This document shows positions 32,977 through 40,664 of a stretch of DNA of 64,000 nucleotides, piece by piece. Origin of the DNA: Nonomuraea soli (GTDB taxonomy: Bacteria; Actinomycetota; Actinomycetes; Streptosporangiales; Streptosporangiaceae); the NCBI RefSeq assembly GCF_013761175.1, contig NZ_JACDUR010000005.1, positions 220,970 to 284,969 of the forward strand, written 5' to 3'. Positions within the stretch are counted from its first letter, which is position 1; every line of letters begins with the position of its first letter. The notes under the pieces are model-generated. The model was given only the letters and a program-made list of their open reading frames with translations, was not told where the DNA came from and ran no database searches. The position numbers and the translations under genes are program-made.

Positions 32977-34346
32977 GGCTGGCGAGGGCTCCACTGGATC
33001 TCGTAGGACTTCAGGCTGACCTGCTTGCCATCGACAGTAGCCGACAACGGCGCGTCGGTGGTGTTGACCATGACGAGCATGCGTTCCTGAGCAAGCACCT
33101 TGACCTGGGGATCAGACACCTCGACCGGCACCACGGCGGTGCCGTTGGGGAACCACTTGGTGAATCCGCTGATCAGCCCGGCCATGGGCAGCTCGCGTCC
33201 GGTGCCCGGCTCCCAGAGGCAGCCGACGCACTCCTCGCCCTCCTTGCGCTGGGGATTCCAGTACAGGGCGGTGTCGACGCCGCTGGAGGCGAACTCCATC
33301 ATGGCCGCGGCCTGCACGGCCATGCGCTTGGCGTCGTTCCATCCGGAGTTCTCCGGCTCGACGTACCACTCGGCCCACCACACCGGCAGGCCGCCGCTCT
33401 TCTGCTTGAGCCATGCGGTGATGGCGCTGAACTTGCGCACCGCGCCGAAGTCGTCGGGGGTGGCCTGGTTCTCGATGGAGGTGGACCAGGCGTCGACGAC
33501 GATGAAGTCGGCGCCCTTCTTCTCGGACAGCCAGTAGGAGATGGCGTCGAGGCCGCGCTGGTCGATGCTGCCCCAGTCGCCCGACAGCTCGGCGTCGGCG
33601 TCGCGGCGCGAGGTGCTGCCGAGCGATACGTACGGCCCGCCGACCTGGATCTGCGGGTCGTGTGCCTTCAGCGCGTCGTACACCTTGTTGTACATCTCGG
33701 TGTAGGCCTCGGCGTCCCAGCGGTTGTTGGCGTCGTCCCAGAATCCCTTGAGCTCGTTCCAGACCATGAAGTGCTTGACCGTGGGGTACTGCTTGGCGAT
33801 CTTCACCGCGAGCTTGGCGTAGTCGTCGAAGTGCTTGCGGTCGGGTCTGACGGTGGCGTTCTTGGCCCAGTCGGTGCGTCCTGGTTCGCCGCCCTTCATC
33901 CAGTCGGGCGCGCAGCACAGCGTGATGACCGGGATCGACTTCGACGACGACATGAACTTCAGGCGGCTGTTGAGCGTGCGCAGGTTGTACTTGCCCGGCG
34001 AGGGCTCGGGGTTGTCGGCGCCCCAGCCCATGATGTGCTGGTTCTGGATGAGCGGCTCGCGGCCGAGCAGGTGGCGTGCGGAGTCCTTGGCCTCGCCGTC
34101 CTCGTTGTCGGCGGAGTACTGCGTGTGCGTGACGCCCCACCGCGGCCAGTCCTTCACCGCGGGCGGAGCGTCGAGCGAGGGCGGCGGCTCCTGGGCGCTG
34201 GGCACCACGGCGGCCTCGCCGCGCGGCTGCTCGCGCTCGCCCGACATCACCAGGATGACCGCGATGAGCACGAGCGCGACGACGCCGGCCGCGGCGGCGA
34301 TGCCCCAGCTGGGTGACCGGGCGTGACGCCCGCTCGATGGCACCAC
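32973..34346 (-). CDS. membrane-anchored GH39-like glycoside hydrolase
   Basis: A 457-aa clan-A (TIM-barrel) glycoside hydrolase. After a short N-terminus comes one membrane anchor (about residues 15-34, IAAAAGVVALVLIAVILVM), then the catalytic domain (about 65-390) with acid/base VWNELKG (Glu about 198) and candidate nucleophile WWAEWYVE (Glu about 326), both in beta-strand-end settings typical of GH39/GH5-like enzymes. The C-terminal 70 residues look like a beta-sandwich. Two GTG codons at 34346 and 34343 follow an AGGAGG; a longer TTG reading at 34397 is less likely. It may trim or release the surface polysaccharide made by the cluster at 21.7-30.4 kb. Substrate not determined. Confidence 0.82.
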   Translation of the reverse strand: MVPSSGRHARSPSWGIAAAAGVVALVLIAVILVMSGEREQPRGEAAVVPSAQEPPPSLDAPPAVKDWPRWGVTHTQYSADNEDGEAKDSARHLLGREPLIQNQHIMGWGADNPEPSPGKYNLRTLNSRLKFMSSSKSIPVITLCCAPDWMKGGEPGRTDWAKNATVRPDRKHFDDYAKLAVKIAKQYPTVKHFMVWNELKGFWDDANNRWDAEAYTEMYNKVYDALKAHDPQIQVGGPYVSLGSTSRRDADAELSGDWGSIDQRGLDAISYWLSEKKGADFIVVDAWSTSIENQATPDDFGAVRKFSAITAWLKQKSGGLPVWWAEWYVEPENSGWNDAKRMAVQAAAMMEFASSGVDTALYWNPQRKEGEECVGCLWEPGTGRELPMAGLISGFTKWFPNGTAVVPVEVSDPQVKVLAQERMLVMVNTTDAPLSATVDGKQVSLKSYEIQWSPRQP

Positions 34347-34412
34347 CGCGGCCTCCTGGAACGCTTCTGGAAGGGACCGCCCCAGGTTATAGGCCAATTC
34401 TTAAAGGATGCT

Positions 34413-35165
34413 TTACGACGCTGTGGGAGGGCGCTCTCCTCCGACCGGCCCCGGCACGCCCGCGTAGCGGTAGGGCACCGGCTGGCGCCCCGGCTGCACG
34501 ACGAGCAGGGAGCCGGGCTCCACCGAGTAGAAGCCGCTCTCGACGGCGGCGGCGACGTCGTCGGCGGTGAGCAGGGGGAAGCCGGCGTCGACGAAGACCT
34601 GCTTCATGCCGGCGACCAGCGGGGTGTCGGTGAAGCCCGGGCACACGGCGCTGATGCGGATCTTCTGCGCCGCCAGCGGCTGGGCCAGGGCGCGGACCAG
34701 GCCGACGACGGCGTGCTTGGTCAGCGTGTAGATGGGGTCGCCGTCGAAGCCGACGAGGCCGGCCAGGGAGGCGGTGACCACGATCGCGCCGCCGCCCGAG
34801 CGCCGCAGCAGCGGCACGGCGGCGTTGACGCCGAAGACCACGGCGTCGACGTTGACGCCCATCACCTTGCGGTACTGCGCCAGGTCGAAGGCGGCCAGGT
34901 CGACGCCGCTGGAGATGCCCGCGTTGAGGTGGACCAGGTCGAGCCTGCCGTACTGCTCCTCGGCCAGCGCGACGGCCCGCTCGGAGGCCTCGGGGGTGCT
35001 GACGTCGGCGGCCAGGGCCACGCCGCCGACCTCCTTGGCGATGCGCTCGGCGCCCGCCTCGTCGAGGTCGGCCACGACGCAGCGTACGCCGCGTGCGGCA
35101 AGGCGCCGCGCGACGGACGCGCCGATGCCGCTGGCCGCGCCGGTGATCAGGGCAACTGTGCTCAC
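34413..35165 (-). CDS. short-chain dehydrogenase/reductase
   Basis: A 250-aa SDR. TGAASGIG near residue 9, NAGISS near 82, catalytic Ser-Tyr-Lys as TASLAG and YTLTKHA, and PGFTDTPL near 180 are visible. Residues 230-250 (PYRYAGVPGPVGGERPPTAS) lie beyond the usual fold. GTG 35165 has AGGAGG six bases upstream and lies 1 bp after the phosphotransferase stop, so the two form an operon. In actinomycetes this pair often sits in lipid or acyl-CoA degradation loci; the substrate here is unknown. Confidence 0.86.
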   Translation of the reverse strand: MSTVALITGAASGIGASVARRLAARGVRCVVADLDEAGAERIAKEVGGVALAADVSTPEASERAVALAEEQYGRLDLVHLNAGISSGVDLAAFDLAQYRKVMGVNVDAVVFGVNAAVPLLRRSGGGAIVVTASLAGLVGFDGDPIYTLTKHAVVGLVRALAQPLAAQKIRISAVCPGFTDTPLVAGMKQVFVDAGFPLLTADDVAAAVESGFYSVEPGSLLVVQPGRQPVPYRYAGVPGPVGGERPPTAS

Positions 35166-35166
35166 G

Positions 35167-36186
35167 TCAGACCTCCTGGTCGAGCATGCGGTGGGCGCGG
35201 GCGATGAGGGTCGGTACGGCGGAGCCGATGCGGTCGAATCCCTCACCCACGGTCTTACCTTGGCGGAAGCGTGCGGCGATACCCTCCACGATGACCGCCA
35301 GCTTGAAGTTGCCGAAGGCGATGTAGAAGGGCAGGTCGGTGATATCGCGCCCGGAGGCCTTGGCGTAGTGGGCGGCGAACTCGGCGGTGTTGAGGAATCC
35401 GGGGGCGAGGGTGACGTCGCCGGCGACCGGGATGCCGGCCCGCTCGTCGTCGCCCGGGTCGTGCCAGTAGGTGAGGGTGAGTCCGAGGTCGGCCATGGGG
35501 TCGCCGAGGGTCGACATCTCCCAGTCGACGACCGCCCGGATCTCGCCCTGCCGTACCAGGGTGTTGTCCAGCCGGTAGTCGCCGTGGACCAGGGTCGCGG
35601 CGGAGTGGGCGGGCATGCGGTCGCGCAGGCGGCCGACGAGCCTGGCGAACTCGGGCACCTCGCGGTCCGCCGAGCGTTCCCACTGCTGGCACCAGCGGTC
35701 GAGCTGCCTGGCCAGGTAGCCGTCGGGCCGTCCGAAGTCCTCGAGCCCGACGGCCCGGTAGTCGACGGCGTGGATGGCCGCGAGGATCTCGGCCAGCCGC
35801 TCCGACAGCTGCCTGGTCTCCTCGGGGCCGGTCTCCAGCTCGTCACGTGAACGGACGGCGACGCCGTCGACCAGGCCCATCAGGTAGAAGGGCGCGCCGA
35901 TGACCTCCTCGTCGGGGCAGAAGCCCACCGGGTCGGGCACCGGCACAGGGGTGTCCGCCAGGGCCGAGATGACCCGCCATTCGCGCCGCATGTCGTGCGC
36001 GGTGGGCAGCACGTGGCCCAGGGGTGGACGGCGCAGGACCACGTCGCGCTCGCCGGCCTCGATCCGGTAGGTCAGGTTCGACCTGCCGCCGGAGATCAGC
36101 GATGCGGACAGCGGTTCGCCAACGTCGGGCACGTGCGTGGTCATCCAGGCGACCAGGCGGGGCCAATCAATGCCGGGTACGGTCAT
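35167..36186 (-). CDS. phosphotransferase-family (APH/choline-kinase-like) protein
   Basis: A 339-aa aminoglycoside-phosphotransferase-fold kinase of the ACAD10/fructosamine-kinase-like group. NLTYRIEAGERDVVLRRPP is the ATP-binding N-lobe; LVHGDYRLDN near residue 199 is the Brenner catalytic motif; VVDWEMSTLGDP near 218 is the DFG-equivalent. In ACAD10-type relatives the domain phosphorylates 4-hydroxyacyl-CoAs before dehydrogenation; an analogous role here is inference. ATG 36186 follows a perfect palindromic operator. Confidence 0.85.
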   Translation of the reverse strand: MTVPGIDWPRLVAWMTTHVPDVGEPLSASLISGGRSNLTYRIEAGERDVVLRRPPLGHVLPTAHDMRREWRVISALADTPVPVPDPVGFCPDEEVIGAPFYLMGLVDGVAVRSRDELETGPEETRQLSERLAEILAAIHAVDYRAVGLEDFGRPDGYLARQLDRWCQQWERSADREVPEFARLVGRLRDRMPAHSAATLVHGDYRLDNTLVRQGEIRAVVDWEMSTLGDPMADLGLTLTYWHDPGDDERAGIPVAGDVTLAPGFLNTAEFAAHYAKASGRDITDLPFYIAFGNFKLAVIVEGIAARFRQGKTVGEGFDRIGSAVPTLIARAHRMLDQEV

Positions 36187-36197
36187 GGAACCACATT

Positions 36198-36210
36198 AGA
36201 ACGTCGTTCT
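36198..36210. promoter_or_regulatory. palindromic operator, TetR-like
   Basis: AGAACGTCGTTCT is a perfect 13-bp palindrome located 12 bp before the phosphotransferase ATG. Spacing and form fit a TetR-family repressor site of the kind seen at fatty-acid catabolism genes. No regulator gene for it is in view. Confidence 0.55.
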
Positions 36211-36270
36211 GGAGAAAACGCCAGGCAATGTTCAGGTCCCGGACATCGGCGATCACCTAGCGTGAGCGCC

Positions 36271-37338
36271 ATGCGTCTGACGGTAGTGCGACCACGCGAG
36301 CTGGGCGAGACGGAGATCGCCCGGTGGCGCGCCCTGCAGCAGGCCGATCCGGCGCTCGACACCCCGTTCCTGTCACCCGAGTTCACCGTCACCGTCGGTG
36401 AACTCCGCGACCAGGTCAGGGTGTCGGTGGTCGAGGACGACGGGAAGATCGTGGCGTTCTTCCCGTTCGAGCGCCACCCCCTGGGCATCGGCCGCCCGGT
36501 CGCCGCGGGCCTGACCGACGCGCAGGGCTTGGTCGGCACGATCGACGGCGACGCCCGCGCGCTGCTGAAGCTCAGCGGCCTGGGCGTCTACGAGTTCGAC
36601 CACCTCGTCGCGGGCCAGCCGTTCCTGCAAGGGCGGCACGAGCTGTTCCCCTCGCCGATCATCGACCTGCGTGCCGGATACGACGCCTTCACCCGGCAGG
36701 TCGGCGCCAAGACGTACAAGTCCACCCTGGCCAAGGCCCGCAGGCTCGAACGCGACTTCGGCCAGGTGCGCCACGACTACGCGGTGCACGACCCCGAGCC
36801 GCTGCGCACCCTGCTGGCGTGGAAGACCGCGCAGTACCGCCGCACCGGGCGCAGCGACCGCTTCTCCCACCCGTGGATCGTGGAGCTCGTCGATCGGCTG
36901 GCCGCCATCGAGAGCGAGAGCTTCGCGGGCGTGCTCGACATGGTCTACGTCGACGGCGTGCCGATGGCCGGGCACTTCGGCCTGCGCACCGCCACCACGC
37001 TGGCCGGCTGGTTCCCCGCCTACGACCCGGCCTTCGCCAAGTACTCCCCCGGCCTGGTGCACCACCTGGCCATGGCCGAGCAGGCGGCCGCGCACGGCAT
37101 CGAGGTGATCGACCTGGGGCGCGGCGAGAAGGAGTACAAGGACAAGCTGAAGAACGGCGAGCTGCGGGTGGCGGAGGGCAGGGTCGCCAGGCCCGGCCCC
37201 GCCTCCGCTGCGCACTGGGTGACGCGCGTGCCGCTGCGCACGGCGCGCAACACGGTCCTGGCCAACCCGTTCCTGTCGCGCGTGGCCGACAGGGCGCTGA
37301 AAACCCTGGGACGGGTGCGCACTACGGTTCATCCGTGA
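36271..37338 (+). CDS. CelD/BcsL-like GNAT acetyltransferase, paralogue of the 22.1-kb gene
   Basis: A 355-aa protein sharing long blocks with the 22116-23228 gene: FFPFERHPLGIGRPVAAG, VYEFDHLVAGQP, WKTAQYRRTGRSDRF, HFGLRTATTLAGWFPAYD and GEKEYKDKLKNGE. It is likely a product of duplication and probably acts on the same type of surface glycan. ATG 36271 is preferred; GTG 36262 is in frame. Its stop overlaps the GTG of the DegT-like gene (GTGA), so aminotransferase and acetyltransferase may act in sequence on an amino sugar (inference). Confidence 0.82.
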   Translation: MRLTVVRPRELGETEIARWRALQQADPALDTPFLSPEFTVTVGELRDQVRVSVVEDDGKIVAFFPFERHPLGIGRPVAAGLTDAQGLVGTIDGDARALLKLSGLGVYEFDHLVAGQPFLQGRHELFPSPIIDLRAGYDAFTRQVGAKTYKSTLAKARRLERDFGQVRHDYAVHDPEPLRTLLAWKTAQYRRTGRSDRFSHPWIVELVDRLAAIESESFAGVLDMVYVDGVPMAGHFGLRTATTLAGWFPAYDPAFAKYSPGLVHHLAMAEQAAAHGIEVIDLGRGEKEYKDKLKNGELRVAEGRVARPGPASAAHWVTRVPLRTARNTVLANPFLSRVADRALKTLGRVRTTVHP

Positions 37339-38531
37339 GTCCAGAGGAGCTGATCGCCCGCCGCACCGGTCGCCGCTGCCTGCCGCTGCCCTCCAACCGG
37401 CTCGGCCTCTACCTCGCGCTGCGCCACTGGACCAGCCCCGGCCAGCGGCTCCTCATGTCGCCGATCTCGGCCGACGAGATCCTCTTCCTGGTGCTCGCCG
37501 CCGGCCTGCTGCCGGTGATCGCGCCGCTGTCACGGCGCGACGGCAACCTCGACCTGTCCAGGACCGACCTGTCATCCGTCGACGCGGTGCTCACCACCAA
37601 CCTGTACGGCCTGCCCGACCCGGTCGCCGGGCTGGCGGGCAAGGTGGTCATCGAGGACGTCGCGCACGCCCTGGAGACGACGGTCGGCGGCCGCCCGCTG
37701 GGCACCTTCGGCCAGGCCGGGGTGTTCAGCCTCTCCAAGCACGCGGGCGCCGGGTCGGGCGGCGTGCTGGCGGTGGAGTCTGGGGCGGACCTCAAGGCGC
37801 TGGAGCGGGCCCGCGACAGGCTCCTGCTGCCCGGCGCGTTCGCCGCCGACCTGGCGGCCGTGGGCGCCTCGATCGCGCGCCATGCGGTGACCACGCTGGA
37901 GCTGGTACGGCCGGCCCTGCGGCTGGTACGGGCGCTCGGGCTGGTGGAGCCGCGGCAGGGCTACCGCATCCCGCTGCGCGAGCGCGAGCTGAAGTCGGCC
38001 CTGGCGGCCGGGAGCGCCCTCCGCGGCCGGGCATCGCAGGGCTCGTCCCTGACCGACCCGCCGGACGATCGCCTGGCCGATCCGCTGGCCGCCCTGGATT
38101 CGTGGATCCGCGCCGACCTGCACCACTACCGGTCGCGGTACGGCCGCCTGTCCCGCCGCTACCAGGCGCACCGCCTCGGCCGCGTCCCCAGGGACCGCGC
38201 GGCCAGGCTGGCCGGGATCGCGATGCTGGCCGAGCTGCCGAGCGTGGCGCCCGCCGTGCTGGACAACCTCGACCAGCCGCTCTTCCGTGTCCCGCTCCTG
38301 GTGAGCGAGCGCGACCCGGCCATCGCCGAGCTGGAGCGGCACGGCGTGGCGACCGGCTACCTGTACGACCCGCCCTTCGACGACTACGCCGCCGCCTTCA
38401 CCGAGGCCTCGCCGTATCCCGGCGACGCCCGGTGGTGGGCGCGGCACGTGCTGCCGGTCAACCCGCTGCGCGCCCACCGGGCCTGGGAGGTGCTGAAGGG
38501 GCTGAGCCCTGCCCCGTCGCCAGCTCGGTGA
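37335..38531 (+). CDS. DegT/DnrJ/EryC1-like aminotransferase
   Basis: A 398-aa PLP enzyme. Family features include the N-terminal SNRLGLYLALRHW, a PLP-proximal Asp in VVIEDVAHALET near residue 113, and FSLSKHAGAGSGGVLAV near 136-152, where the Lys after Ser would bind PLP. Sequence between residues 215 and 260 (KSALAAGSALRGRASQGSS) is less conserved. Sugar aminotransferases of this class make amino sugars for surface glycans or antibiotics. It is coupled to the acetyltransferase and overlaps the convergent MocR gene by 74 bp. Confidence 0.8.
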   Translation: MSPEELIARRTGRRCLPLPSNRLGLYLALRHWTSPGQRLLMSPISADEILFLVLAAGLLPVIAPLSRRDGNLDLSRTDLSSVDAVLTTNLYGLPDPVAGLAGKVVIEDVAHALETTVGGRPLGTFGQAGVFSLSKHAGAGSGGVLAVESGADLKALERARDRLLLPGAFAADLAAVGASIARHAVTTLELVRPALRLVRALGLVEPRQGYRIPLRERELKSALAAGSALRGRASQGSSLTDPPDDRLADPLAALDSWIRADLHHYRSRYGRLSRRYQAHRLGRVPRDRAARLAGIAMLAELPSVAPAVLDNLDQPLFRVPLLVSERDPAIAELERHGVATGYLYDPPFDDYAAAFTEASPYPGDARWWARHVLPVNPLRAHRAWEVLKGLSPAPSPAR

Positions 38532-39897
38532 TCAGCTCGGCCACGATCCTGCAGCCGCGCCGTACGTCGGCCAGCGACGCCGAGCCGTACCCGATCACCA
38601 GGCCGTGCACCCGTGCGGGCCCGAGGTGGTAACGCTCGCGGCCGACCGCGTCGAGGCTCACGCCGCGCTCGGCGGCGGCCGCAACCACGCGAGGCACCAG
38701 GCGGGCGGGCAGCTCGGCGAGCACGTGCAGCCCGGCCGTGTCGCCGCGCAGGGAGCAGACCGGGCCGAGCAGCTCGACGACGGCCGCCCGCCGCCGCGCG
38801 TACTCCAGCCGCATTCGCCGCAGGTGGCGCTCCAGGTCGCCGCGCTCCAGCAGGTTGACCACGGCCTGCTGGACCGGGCCGCTGGTGCGGTCGGAGACCT
38901 CCTCGCGCTTGACGGCGATGGCGTCGACGAGTTCCTCCGACCCGACCAGCCAGCCGACGCCGATGTCGGGCGCGAGCGTCTTGGAGAGCGTGCCCAGCAG
39001 CACCACGCGCGAGGGGTCGAGTCCGTACAGGGCGGGCAGCGGCGCCACGTCGTAGCGGAACTCGGCGTCGTAGTCGTCCTCGACGATCATCGCTCCGGTC
39101 CTGCGCGCCCAGGCCAGCAGCCGCTCCCTGCGCGGAATCGGCAGCCTGCCGCCCAGGGGGTACTGGTGGGCGGGCGTGGTGTAGAGCACGTCGAGGTCGT
39201 CGGGCAGTGCCTCGACGATCACCCCGTCCTCGTCGACCGGACAGGGCACCACCTCGGCGCCGCGCGCCTTGAAGACGTTGCGCGCCACCCGGTAGCCCGG
39301 CTCCTCCACGCCCGCGCGGGTTCCGTGGCCCAGCAGGGCCAGCGCCACCAGGTCGAGCCCGTTGCCGGTGCCGCGGGTGACCAGGATGTTCTCGGGCCCC
39401 GCGGGAACCGCGCGGGCGCGGCGCAGGTGCGCGGCGAGCAGGTCTCTGAGGTAGGGCAGGCCGTGCGGGTCGGGGTCGTTGCCCGGCGGCAGGTCGGCCG
39501 CCTTGCGCCAGGCACGTTTCCACGCGGCGATGTCGTAGTCGTGCACCCAGGGCTCGCCGGGGGTGAGGTTGATCCTGGGCTTCTCCTGCGGCCTGGCGGC
39601 GACCTGCCCGGGAACGGGCCGCGCGGGCTCGGGCGGCGCCTCCAGGTCGGCCACGAACGTGCCCGACCCGTGGCGCCCGTCGAGCCAGCCCTCCGCGTAC
39701 AGCTGCTGGTAGGCCTCGGTCACGACCGTACGGCTGACGCCGAGCTGGTCGGCCAGCCCCCGGCTCGACGGCAGCCGCTCACCCGCCGCCAGCGTGCCGT
39801 TGAGCATCGCCGAGCGCAGCCAGTCGCTCAGCTGCGTGGTGAGCGGGACCTCCGACTCCCTGGTCAACGAGACGGGAAGATCGACGATGGCGCGCAA
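38458..39897 (-). CDS. MocR/PdxR-family transcriptional regulator
   Basis: A 479-aa regulator with an N-terminal GntR-type winged helix (about residues 18-75: PLTTQLSDWLRSAMLNGTLAAGERLPSSRGLADQLGVSRTVVTEAYQQL) and a fold-type-I aminotransferase domain with LYTTPAHQYPLGG, IVEDDYDAEFRYD and GTLSKTLAP, whose Lys binds PLP. MocR proteins use PLP as effector; PdxR controls vitamin B6 synthesis. TTG 39897 has AGGAG four bases upstream. It is divergent from a PPOX-family gene, its likely target. Confidence 0.9.
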   Translation of the reverse strand: MRAIVDLPVSLTRESEVPLTTQLSDWLRSAMLNGTLAAGERLPSSRGLADQLGVSRTVVTEAYQQLYAEGWLDGRHGSGTFVADLEAPPEPARPVPGQVAARPQEKPRINLTPGEPWVHDYDIAAWKRAWRKAADLPPGNDPDPHGLPYLRDLLAAHLRRARAVPAGPENILVTRGTGNGLDLVALALLGHGTRAGVEEPGYRVARNVFKARGAEVVPCPVDEDGVIVEALPDDLDVLYTTPAHQYPLGGRLPIPRRERLLAWARRTGAMIVEDDYDAEFRYDVAPLPALYGLDPSRVVLLGTLSKTLAPDIGVGWLVGSEELVDAIAVKREEVSDRTSGPVQQAVVNLLERGDLERHLRRMRLEYARRRAAVVELLGPVCSLRGDTAGLHVLAELPARLVPRVVAAAAERGVSLDAVGRERYHLGPARVHGLVIGYGSASLADVRRGCRIVAELITELATGQGSAPSAPPRPGGRAAG

Positions 39898-39919
39898 GTG
39901 GCTCCTAGGAATGCCGTGT

Positions 39920-39946
39920 TAGTGGCCATGTTCTACCAGTCCACTA
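39920..39946. promoter_or_regulatory. candidate MocR operator
   Basis: TAGTGG at 39920-39925 and CCACTA at 39941-39946 are inverted across 15 bp; read on the minus strand, ATAGTGGACTGG resembles the AGTGG-type half sites reported for PdxR-like regulators. A further CACTAG lies at 39950-39955. The element sits in the 68-bp mocR-PPOX gap. Confidence 0.55.
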
Positions 39947-39965
39947 TCTCACTAGGGTCCTGAAC

Positions 39966-40604
39966 ATGCTCAGCGCCACCCCTCGAACCCGGCTCGGCCG
40001 CTCCAAGGAGCGTGCCTCCCACGACCGCGACGACCTCCACGAGATCCTCGACAGCGGCCTGATCTGCCACCTGGGCGTGGTGCGCGACGGCTATCCGATG
40101 GTCGTCCCGACCGGCTACGGCCGCATCGGCGACACCCTCTACCTGCACGGCTCCACCGGCGCCCGCTCGCTGCGGCTGGGCGACGGCACCCAGGTCTGCG
40201 TGACCGTCACCCACCTCGACGCCATCGTCTACTCCCGCTCGGTCTTCGACCACTCCGTCAACTACCGCTCGGCGATGATCTACGGCGTGGCCCGCCTGGT
40301 GACCGACGAGGACGAGCGGCTGGCCGGGCTGAAGGCGCTCACCGAGCAGCTGGCTCCCGGGCAGTGGGACTACGCCAGGCCTCCCAGCCGCAAGGAGATG
40401 GCGGCGACCGCCGTCCTGGCCCTGTCGCTGGAGGAGTCGTCGGTCAAGATCCGCACCGGGATGCCGAAGGACGAGGAGGAGGACTATGCCCTTCCGGTAT
40501 GGGCCGGGGTACTTCCGCTGGTGACGTCATGGGGGCGGCCCACGACCGATCCGCTGGTTCTGGACGGGGTGGACATACCCATTCACATCGCTTCAAGAAA
40601 GTGA
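39966..40604 (+). CDS. pyridoxamine 5'-phosphate oxidase-family (FMN-binding) protein
   Basis: A 212-aa split-barrel protein. LGVVRDGYPMVVPTGYGRIGDTLYLHGSTGARSLR matches flavin-nucleotide-binding proteins of the NimA-like PPOX group, and YGVARLV with VKIRTGMPKDEEEDYALPVWAGV follows. It may oxidise or bind B6 vitamers or reduce nitro compounds; a link to B6 is suggested only by the divergent MocR regulator. ATG 39966 is the first in-frame start in the gap. Confidence 0.82.
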   Translation: MLSATPRTRLGRSKERASHDRDDLHEILDSGLICHLGVVRDGYPMVVPTGYGRIGDTLYLHGSTGARSLRLGDGTQVCVTVTHLDAIVYSRSVFDHSVNYRSAMIYGVARLVTDEDERLAGLKALTEQLAPGQWDYARPPSRKEMAATAVLALSLEESSVKIRTGMPKDEEEDYALPVWAGVLPLVTSWGRPTTDPLVLDGVDIPIHIASRK

Positions 40605-40664
40605 AAACCTGAGCGGGAGATCACGCGTCTCATCGGGTGGGCCATTCCTGATGAGGAGAGCGCC

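Noticed and set aside
34323..35207. Plus-strand frame across the SDR gene
   Set aside because: Composition is that of a mirror frame; the SDR on the minus strand has Rossmann and catalytic motifs and a strong ribosome-binding site.
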